A DNA stretch of 22,184 bases, taken from the NCBI GenBank assembly GCA_036524155.1, contig DATDCV010000226.1, positions 1 through 22,184 on the forward strand, read 5' to 3'. Every line of letters starts with the position of its first letter. The first letter of the stretch is position 1. The notes beneath the pieces were generated by a model. That model had not been told where the DNA came from, did no database searches, and saw only the letters and a list, made by a program, of their open reading frames with translations. Positions 1 to 6,811 of this stretch are shown piece after piece. Source of the stretch: DATDCV01 sp036524155 (GTDB lineage: Bacteria; Verrucomicrobiota; Verrucomicrobiia; Limisphaerales; UBA8199). Position numbers and translations under genes: made by a program.

Positions 1-71
1 AGGCGAAACGCTGGCAGACTCGGTTGTTTTCGCCTTACGTCGGCGCCTACAGTCGCTGGGAAATATTCGGG

Positions 72-2645
72 CTACGCGGGCTGATGGTCTGGTCGGACGG
101 TCGCGACGACAAAAGACTGCGGCAAGAGATACCTCTGGGCCACTGCTTTGATCTCCTCCAAAGTCACCGCTTCGTAAGCGGCGTCTTCGGTATCGGTATG
201 CGCATAACCCAGCCCGTACAGCTCGTCGAGCGCGGTTGTCATCGCGAATCCGCCCAGTTCCTGTCGGGCGATCTTCCGCTGTCCGATGACCTTTGCCTGA
301 GCGCGCTTCAGCTCCCCTTCAGTAAGGCCCTCGCGGCGCAGCAAGTCCGCTTCAGCCAGCAGTTCCTTCTCAACCAACTCAGCCTTCTCCGGCATGGTGC
401 CAACGTAGAACGCGAAATAGCCGGGCGCGAGGCCGAGGAAATTTTGGGCGCCGACAAAATATGCCAGCCCGAGCTGCTCGCGGATACGAAGAAACAACCG
501 CGACCCCATATCGCTGCACGCTTCCGACAGCAACTCCAGCGCGTGCCGGTCTGGACTATGCAAGGTCGTAGCTGGAAAACCGATCACTATCACGGCCTGT
601 TTCTTGTCCCGGATCTCAGTAACGTGTTTTGCCGCCGCTTGGTGCTGCGTGGCAGTGTTGCGGAAGTCAGGCTGTGAGCCTGTTTTTGCCCACGGGCCGA
701 GAGCGGTTTCGACCGCGGAGCGCGTCGAGTGGGGATCGACATCGCCGTAGATCGCCAGCACGCAATTGTTCGGCACCGCTAGCTCCCGTTGAAGAGCCTG
801 CAAGTCAGCGACGCGAATCTTTTGGACGCTTTCTTCGGTGCCAAGCACGTCCAGCCCGTAACCGCTATTGCCGAACAGCGCGCCCCGCATGGCGCGGGCG
901 GCGCTCTGCAGCAAGTGGTCCTTCTGAGCGCGAATGCCGGCCAACTGGACCTCACGCTCCCGCTCAAGTTTTTCAGCGGGAAAGCTCGGGTCGCACAAGA
1001 CGTCTCGGACAAGGTCCAGGCCCGTCTGAAAGTCGCCGCTCATCACCTCGGCGTTGACGCCGAAACTGTTGTTGCCCCCGTAGCTGTCGATGCTGCCTCC
1101 CACTGACTCTATTTCGCGGGCGATGTCTTCAGCCGATCGCGTCGAAGTGCCTTTCAGCATCATCTTGCTCATGAGCTGGGTGATCCCGTTGTTGCCGGCG
1201 GTCTCGGCCAGCAGGCCGCCCTGGAACACGGCGCGAAATTCGACGAACGGCAGCCGATGGTCTTCCTTAACCAGCAATCGCAGGCCGTTGGGCAGTTCAA
1301 ATTTTTGGATCGGAAATTCTCGCGAGGTCACGTGCTCGGCAACCGGTTTCGGCGAGCTGCCCGTGGGCAGCAGCGCGTAGGTCGTTGCGTTCTCCTCGGT
1401 CAAGTATTGGCAGGCGACGCGCTGCAGATCCTGGGGCGTCACCTTTCTGACCTGTTGGAGGTACCGTTCGGAAAAGTTCAGGTCGTTGGCGGCAAGCCAG
1501 TTTGCGCCCAGGTCCTGCGCCTGCCCCTGCATCGTCTTGCGCGTCGCCAGTGTGCCCGACACAAACTGCTTCACCGCTTTCCCGAGCTCTTGATCCGAAA
1601 CGGGTGTTCGCTGCATCTTCGCGACTTCTGCCGCTATCGCTTGCGCAGCCGGGAGGTACTTGTCCGGATCGACAGCTCCGCTTATTCCGAACAGGCCGGG
1701 CGCGCCAGGGCTATAGGTCCACGCATCGACGCTATGGACCAGCCCGGCGTTCTCCCGTACCTGCTGGTAGAGGCGCGAACTGCGACCGTTGCCCAGCAAC
1801 GCCGCCAGCACGTCCAGCACGGGCACGTCCGGGTGGCTCAATTCAGGTATGTGCCAGGCAAGGTGAAAGTAGCCCAGCTCAATTGGCGCTTCCTCGGTCA
1901 CAATGCGCTTTGCCGTCTGTTTTGGTTCGGCTGGCAGAACCACTGGCGGCAGCGGTTTTGCCTTCGTGGCGGCGTAAGCAGCACGGATCTGCTCAACCAC
2001 GAGGTCGTGCTGAACATCGCCGACGATGACGTAGAATACGTTATTCGGTGCGTATTTCTGCTGGTAGTAATCGACAATGTCTTCCCGCTTCAGTTCGCTG
2101 AAAATGTCCGGGTAACCAATCACGGTCAAACGGTAGGGGCTCCTGACGTAGGCCGTTTCAAACAAGCGGCGGCTGGCGCGGCGGCTCGGATCGTCTGTGT
2201 TCATGTCCATTTCGCGGACGATGACTTGTTTCTCCTTTTCCATCTCCTCGGCCGGCAGCGTCGCATGCTGCATGATATCGCACAGAATGTCGATGGCCAC
2301 CCGGGCGCCGGTATTGGGGACGTCGATATGATAGACAGTGCGATCAAACGAGGTGTAGGCGTTCATATAGCCTCCGGCTTCCTGCACCTCCTGGTCAATT
2401 CGGCTCCCCGCCCGGGTGGTCGTGCCTTTGAACAGCATGTGCTCGAGCACGTGCGACATCCCGGCTCCGAGCCATTTTCCCTCGTGAACGCTGCCCGCCA
2501 TGCACCAGGCCTGGGCCGACACGACCGGCGCGCTATGATCCTCGCGCACGATAATCGTTAAACCATTCTCCAGGGTGGTGAACCGCACGCCGTCCGGCAT
2601 GGGTGCGATTGGCGTCGGGGCGGCGTCGGCGGTTCTTTCAGGCAT
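72..2645 (-). CDS. M16 family zinc metallopeptidase, two-domain (pitrilysin/processing-peptidase type)
   Basis: Zinc peptidase of the M16 clan, predicted to cleave peptides inside a clamshell made by two homologous halves. The N-terminal half has the inverted zinc motif HVLEH, followed 76 residues later by the third ligand Glu in VREMD, so this half should be catalytic. The C-terminal half starts at 'FELPNGLRLLVKEDH' and repeats the fold, but the HxxEH position reads ITQLMSKMM, so it is a non-catalytic partner; it keeps the substrate-side 'LGLAYFVG' segment. About 857 residues fits single-chain two-domain M16 proteins. No signal peptide is visible. I chose the ATG at 2645. A TTG at 2669 would add 8 residues and overlap the stop of the upstream Minf_1886 gene as TTGA, which suggests translational coupling either way. 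Last gene of a minus-strand run. Family certain; substrate and location unknown. Confidence 0.93.
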   Translation of the reverse strand: MPERTADAAPTPIAPMPDGVRFTTLENGLTIIVREDHSAPVVSAQAWCMAGSVHEGKWLGAGMSHVLEHMLFKGTTTRAGSRIDQEVQEAGGYMNAYTSFDRTVYHIDVPNTGARVAIDILCDIMQHATLPAEEMEKEKQVIVREMDMNTDDPSRRASRRLFETAYVRSPYRLTVIGYPDIFSELKREDIVDYYQQKYAPNNVFYVIVGDVQHDLVVEQIRAAYAATKAKPLPPVVLPAEPKQTAKRIVTEEAPIELGYFHLAWHIPELSHPDVPVLDVLAALLGNGRSSRLYQQVRENAGLVHSVDAWTYSPGAPGLFGISGAVDPDKYLPAAQAIAAEVAKMQRTPVSDQELGKAVKQFVSGTLATRKTMQGQAQDLGANWLAANDLNFSERYLQQVRKVTPQDLQRVACQYLTEENATTYALLPTGSSPKPVAEHVTSREFPIQKFELPNGLRLLVKEDHRLPFVEFRAVFQGGLLAETAGNNGITQLMSKMMLKGTSTRSAEDIAREIESVGGSIDSYGGNNSFGVNAEVMSGDFQTGLDLVRDVLCDPSFPAEKLEREREVQLAGIRAQKDHLLQSAARAMRGALFGNSGYGLDVLGTEESVQKIRVADLQALQRELAVPNNCVLAIYGDVDPHSTRSAVETALGPWAKTGSQPDFRNTATQHQAAAKHVTEIRDKKQAVIVIGFPATTLHSPDRHALELLSEACSDMGSRLFLRIREQLGLAYFVGAQNFLGLAPGYFAFYVGTMPEKAELVEKELLAEADLLRREGLTEGELKRAQAKVIGQRKIARQELGGFAMTTALDELYGLGYAHTDTEDAAYEAVTLEEIKAVAQRYLLPQSFVVATVRPDHQPA

Positions 2646-2665
2646 GGTGGGCCAAAGCTTTCCGC

Positions 2666-3100
2666 TCAATTCCCGGACGACGGCGCAGGCGTGGTGTTTT
2701 GGCGGCAGTGCGAGGCACCGGAGGGAAGAAAAGGCCTCCGAAAGGCTTCGGAAAACTCGTAGCCGTTCGCAAAATCCGCTCGGCTATCTTTCTCCTTCTT
2801 CGCGAGTAATCCGATCTCCACCATGTTGAAGACAATTTCGCCAAAATCCGCGCACGTGTGAATGCCCCATTCTTCAAGGACGAACATCGCCATAGGGCCA
2901 AATTGCGCCAGCGCATACTCACGGATGCCCGCCAGCAATTCCTGCCCCGTCACGTGCCTAATCGTCCCGTGCTCGCCCTTGGCGATATGCTTTTGCGTAT
3001 AGTCCAACGCCTCCCGCACGAAAAAATACGCCTCCCGCGCGTATCGCGGATCTTTCTGCCGAATCAAATCCAGTGCTTCTTCGAAACTGACTTCCTGCAT
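2666..3100 (-). CDS. Minf_1886 family conserved protein
   Basis: 144-residue protein recognised as the Minf_1886 family, an uncharacterised family known from Verrucomicrobia and Planctomycetes. Visible features are the N-terminal 'SFEEALDLIRQKDPRYAREAYFFVREALDYT', shortened here as SFEEALDLI and RYAREAYFFVREALD, the central GQELLAGIREYALAQFGPMA, and the block GIHTCADFGEIVFNMVEIGL, ending with a typical FRRPFLPS. About 20 further residues (GASHCRQNTTPAPSSGN) look like an unconserved tail read through to a TGA next to the peptidase start. No signal peptide or membrane segment. It begins one base after the TAA of the upstream 46-residue membrane protein, so the two are almost certainly co-transcribed. 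No Shine-Dalgarno site is visible. Function unknown; family call from memory of the motif pattern. Confidence 0.85.
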   Translation of the reverse strand: MQEVSFEEALDLIRQKDPRYAREAYFFVREALDYTQKHIAKGEHGTIRHVTGQELLAGIREYALAQFGPMAMFVLEEWGIHTCADFGEIVFNMVEIGLLAKKEKDSRADFANGYEFSEAFRRPFLPSGASHCRQNTTPAPSSGN

Positions 3101-3101
3101 T

Positions 3102-3242
3102 TTAAGGTTTTATAGCTGAAGTGCTTTGCACCGACGGATTGCCGCTGCGATACACTTTCACGGCCCCTCCGATCAACAGCAGGCCAACTACTATGCACAG
3201 CACCAACTGCTCCTGCCTCGTCAACCGATTCACGCACGCCAT
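3102..3242 (-). CDS. Small single-pass membrane protein (46 aa)
   Basis: Reading the minus strand gives an ATG at 3242 and a TAA at 3102-3104, with one base between that stop and the next gene's ATG. The product begins MACVNRLTRQEQ, continues with a hydrophobic run LVLCIVVGLLLIGGAVKVY (about residues 13-31), and ends RSGNPSVQSTSAIKP. This is one predicted membrane helix with basic residues on both sides and a short polar tail. The one-base spacing to the Minf_1886 gene and the 52-bp gap after the large hydrolase gene support a real gene rather than chance. No known family is recognised; LTRQEQ plus a TM helix resembles the membrane-anchor start of some longer verrucomicrobial proteins, so it could be a remnant of one. 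A TTG at 3269 is an alternative start. No clear ribosome-binding site. Confidence 0.6.
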   Translation of the reverse strand: MACVNRLTRQEQLVLCIVVGLLLIGGAVKVYRSGNPSVQSTSAIKP

Positions 3243-3294
3243 ACTACCATTAGCGACCCCATTCCACAACGCAGATCTGACGTCCCTTCCACCC

Positions 3295-6200
3295 TTACTT
3301 CAGGGTCAGCCGTCCGTCTGCCTCGAAACGGACCGCGACCAGGCCGGGGCGTTCGCGCAACGGCGCTTCGGGGTCGCTGCCGAAAATTGTTGACCACCAG
3401 TTCCCCTGGTCATCCTTCAAGATAACATTGTGCCCGGCGTGGGGAAGCGCTTCGTAGCGGGAACCGTATGGGCCGTAAATGTTCGTCGCCGTGGCCACCG
3501 CACAACTGTATCGGCCTTCAAAATTCTCCGAACAGCAGAGATAGTACAGTCCCTGGTTTTTTAACATGAACATCCCTTCGTAACCGACATGATCGTACGA
3601 GTCGGGACCGAAAATGCCGCGGCACAGACTCGAATGGTGCTTCGGGTCAGGATCGGAAGTGGTTGTTCTCAGCCAGCGGCACGGCTCTGCCAGGCCGCTC
3701 ATATCGGCTTTCATCCGCGCGATTTTGCCGCTGTGCCAAAGAAGATACACCGCACCGTCATCGTCCTGAAAGAGCGAGGCGTCGATTTCGTCACCGAGTC
3801 GCTCTCCAGGCTGCACGTCTTCATACGGCCCTTCTGGCCTTCCGGACGTGCTCTTGAGGAGGCCTGAGCCCGAAGTCTTCCCCGTGCCGTCCCAGCCGGG
3901 CATGCTATAGGTCAGCCAGTAGGTGTTTTTCAGGAAGTGGATCTCCGGCGCCCAGAGAGGCTTCTTCACGTCCAGGTATTTCTTATGCCAGGGGCTTTGT
4001 CCGTATCGCCAGACCATGCCGAGAGGTTCCCAGTTCTTCGAATCCAGAGTTTGGGACTTCCAGATCTTAATCCCCTCATTGTACCCCCAGAAAGGCTCGA
4101 TGGTGCCGGTGAGATACCACGCGCCATCAGGACCACGGCAGATAGAGGGGTCGCGCAAGGGCGTGTCCATGAGTTGGCGCAAACCAGTGAACAGGTTGTC
4201 GTCCACGAGTCCGGCGTCAATCGCCTGGCCACCCCAGGTTTGGCTGGCCCGAACAGCTAAAACATTTGTGCCCGGCTTTAGTGTCGCGAGCGCGGCAGGG
4301 GCAACCGCCACTTCGTCGTAGCTCGTGATCCAGCCGGTTCTTTTTGCCGCCAGTACGCCGTTAAGATAGAACTCGGGGTCTTCGTCGTAAATCACCAGGA
4401 GGCGGGGATTCTTCAGCGGCCAGTCCGGATGCACGAACTCCCGCCGAAGCCAGATTTCTTTGGTGTGCCAATCGGTGCGAATCGGTGCTCCCGGCGTGCC
4501 CTTGGTGCCAAACGCGGCCGGGCCATTCGACCAGGCGGCATCGTTGAATTCAGGCTTGAACCAGTCCGCGGGCGGCTGTTCCAGCGAATACCGCCAGTTC
4601 ACCGGGCCTTTCCGAGCTGTCAGTACGATTTCCGTGGGCGGGGGAGCAACGGGAATGGGGGCCCACGGGCCAGTGGCATTGGATCCACGCTTCACCCATT
4701 TTTTCCACATAGACTGGTTGGCAATCATCTTGATGAACAGGCCGCCCACGACCGGCCGCGCCTGGAAACCTTTCTGTTTAGCGTCTGTCGTAAAGAACCA
4801 GTCCGAAAGTGGCACGCGGGAAGGCGTTTCATTAGCGTAGCGGAACAACGGTTCCAGCAGCGCTTGAAAATCGGAGTCGTTCCGGGCGAGCGCTATGCTC
4901 CACATCGCCCAATCAATGAGGCTCGTGTCCGTGCGGTTGTCGACCGGCAGGCCAAAAGGTTTTTGGACTTGGCGATACCAGGCGATCTCGGCATCTCCGA
5001 CCGTGGCTGGAAACAGGTTGAGCCCCAGCACGCGGTCCCAGATTAGGTTGTGCTTCATTCCCCAGGTGCCGGGCAGGTGGTAAGCGAGCCTGGAGTGCCC
5101 ATCGTCTTTGGCCAGCTCCTGCCATTTCCGGGCGTAATCGCGAGCGATGCCGAGATACTTCTCCGCTGGTTGTTGTTTTCCGGCCATCTCGCAGAGTTGA
5201 GCATAGCAACCGATGCCGATGACGGCCTTAAGCCCAAGATTCGCGCAGCGAGGCAGATGCCCGAACATGTCCGCAGAGCAAAGCTGGTTCGCCGGATCGA
5301 GCCCCTCTTTCACACAGTAATCAGCCCACTTATTCAGCAGCGGCCAGTGCCCCGCAGCGAAATCGGCGTTGCCTTCACTCCGGGCCAGCGCCGCGAGCAT
5401 GATGAGCATATTCCCACTCTCCTCGACGGGCATTTGGTTGTCGTCGGTCTGTTCACCGCCGCCGTAGACCTGGCCGGTGGCGTAGGGGTATGTCCCGAGG
5501 TCATGCGGCGCGTAAGCGAACTTCCAACGCGTCGAACCGGCATAGTCGAGAATCGGCACGAGCATCGCCTTGGTCAGCGCCGTGCTTAGCGCCAGGAAAA
5601 ACGGCGACTGTGGAAAAAGCACATCCACCGTGCCGATGCAACCGTTGCTGAAGTTTTCCTTGGGGAAAATGAGCGGTTGGCCATTGGTGTCGGCGACGAT
5701 TTTGTTTCCGGCGAGGGTTTGCCGGTAGGCCAGAGCACACAACGCGGCGTACTTCTCCCCGCCGACTTTGGCAAGGTCGGACATGAGCGAGTCGTCGAAT
5801 TCGGCGCAGCGTTTTTTGAGGGACTCGTAATCGGCCGCCGCTTTGCTTAGCAGCGCGCCCGCATCGTCTCCCTTGCGCCGCCAGTAGGGGCGGAGCCTTT
5901 GGCTGAAGTACTTGATTGAGAACTCATCATCGTAAGCGAGCATGAGCCAGCAGGAAGCCGCTTTACCTGAAACTTTTCCCACATCAAAGCTCCAGGCCGA
6001 TCCCCACTCCCGAACGACATTGGTGCCAAACCAATCCACAATGCCTGCACGGACGGATCCGGTTTGGAGAAAAGCTTGTCTGGAAAAGCTCAGCGGCCTG
6101 AAGTCGCAAGTTATCGCGGCATTCGTAGGCGATGCCACATAGAAGTAACCCCAGTCGATGCGCAGGTCGTCGCCTTTCTTTTGAAGCAGCGGTTGGTCAC

Positions 6201-6762
6201 GTGAACCGACTGAGAGGACATTCAGCCCAGCAAGGCTCACCCGTTTCCAGTCCACCTTTTGGCTCTCGTCGTTCACGCAAATTTCGAACGAAGCATCAAA
6301 GTAGACCTGCACCGAGTGCGCCTTGCCATCCATGCTCGCTGTTTCCCAGGCAACGTAAGTAACGGGCCGCGAGCAGACGTCCAAATCGCCTGGAAGAGCG
6401 GGCGTCATGAAAGTGAGCGCAATCTGAACCTCGGAGTTGGCGAACGTGCAAATAGTGCGTGTCGGCAGCACGTCAACTCCGTTTTGGCCGATCGGCGGCA
6501 GTTCGGCGGGCTCCTTCCCCAGCAGGCGGAAGGCTTTGCCGTCGATGCGCACAAGACTGGAAAGACGATGTGGTTTTCCGGTCCAGTGCATTGTATCGGC
6601 GTCCGTGAGCTTGTCCGCAGGGGACCAGATGCTGAAATACGGGTCGTGCATGACCAGCGGGACAGCCGGGGGGCGAAGTAGTTGGGCCGCTGTGAGCGGA
6701 AGGGCTATGATGGTCATCCCTGCGATTACCCAGGCCGTGATCATCCGAGGGTGCCGGTTCAT
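3295..6762 (-). CDS. Secreted multidomain enzyme: glutaminase A-like block + galactose-binding-like domain + GH43-like glycosidase
   Basis: 1155 residues. Residues 1-26 form a signal peptide (basic start, hydrophobic core MITAWVIAGMTIIALPL, then TAAQ). About 27-90 looks like DUF4964, 95-325 like DUF5127, 326-505 like DUF4965 and 506-690 like DUF1793, the set found in fungal glutaminase A and in Bacteroidetes/Verrucomicrobia secreted proteins. About 715-855 is a beta-sandwich, galactose-binding-like domain (WLRREFVHPD, FYLNGVLAAKR, LKPGTNVLAVRA). About 860-1155 is a GH43-like five-bladed propeller: RDPSI with Asp871 as likely base, WAPEIHFLKNTYWL, DASLFQDDDG with Asp994 as pKa modulator, and YEGMF with Glu1062 as likely acid. 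GH43 members usually cut arabinose or xylose side chains; the substrate here is not predictable. It follows leuS by 49 bp on the same strand. Not in an obvious polysaccharide-utilisation locus. Confidence 0.88.
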   Translation of the reverse strand: MNRHPRMITAWVIAGMTIIALPLTAAQLLRPPAVPLVMHDPYFSIWSPADKLTDADTMHWTGKPHRLSSLVRIDGKAFRLLGKEPAELPPIGQNGVDVLPTRTICTFANSEVQIALTFMTPALPGDLDVCSRPVTYVAWETASMDGKAHSVQVYFDASFEICVNDESQKVDWKRVSLAGLNVLSVGSRDQPLLQKKGDDLRIDWGYFYVASPTNAAITCDFRPLSFSRQAFLQTGSVRAGIVDWFGTNVVREWGSAWSFDVGKVSGKAASCWLMLAYDDEFSIKYFSQRLRPYWRRKGDDAGALLSKAAADYESLKKRCAEFDDSLMSDLAKVGGEKYAALCALAYRQTLAGNKIVADTNGQPLIFPKENFSNGCIGTVDVLFPQSPFFLALSTALTKAMLVPILDYAGSTRWKFAYAPHDLGTYPYATGQVYGGGEQTDDNQMPVEESGNMLIMLAALARSEGNADFAAGHWPLLNKWADYCVKEGLDPANQLCSADMFGHLPRCANLGLKAVIGIGCYAQLCEMAGKQQPAEKYLGIARDYARKWQELAKDDGHSRLAYHLPGTWGMKHNLIWDRVLGLNLFPATVGDAEIAWYRQVQKPFGLPVDNRTDTSLIDWAMWSIALARNDSDFQALLEPLFRYANETPSRVPLSDWFFTTDAKQKGFQARPVVGGLFIKMIANQSMWKKWVKRGSNATGPWAPIPVAPPPTEIVLTARKGPVNWRYSLEQPPADWFKPEFNDAAWSNGPAAFGTKGTPGAPIRTDWHTKEIWLRREFVHPDWPLKNPRLLVIYDEDPEFYLNGVLAAKRTGWITSYDEVAVAPAALATLKPGTNVLAVRASQTWGGQAIDAGLVDDNLFTGLRQLMDTPLRDPSICRGPDGAWYLTGTIEPFWGYNEGIKIWKSQTLDSKNWEPLGMVWRYGQSPWHKKYLDVKKPLWAPEIHFLKNTYWLTYSMPGWDGTGKTSGSGLLKSTSGRPEGPYEDVQPGERLGDEIDASLFQDDDGAVYLLWHSGKIARMKADMSGLAEPCRWLRTTTSDPDPKHHSSLCRGIFGPDSYDHVGYEGMFMLKNQGLYYLCCSENFEGRYSCAVATATNIYGPYGSRYEALPHAGHNVILKDDQGNWWSTIFGSDPEAPLRERPGLVAVRFEADGRLTLK

Positions 6763-6811
6763 CGTCGCAGTCCGTCAGGGCTCAGCTCCTGCCTTCCGCT
6801 GGAATGGCCGC

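Noticed and set aside
1..35. AGGCGAAA ... TTTCGCCT inverted repeat downstream of the M16 gene, possible terminator
   Set aside because: Loop of about 19 bases, no visible U-run on the relevant side because the window ends, so it cannot be supported.
1257..2561. 434-codon plus-strand open frame
   Set aside because: It lies wholly antisense to the M16 peptidase, whose motifs are unmistakable. The translation is Arg/His/Gln/Val-rich with no domain, as expected for a mirror frame in GC-rich DNA.
2646..2669. TTG start for the M16 peptidase
   Set aside because: A TTG would add only eight non-conserved residues; the ATG at 2645 is favoured. Noted as alternative because of the TTGA overlap.
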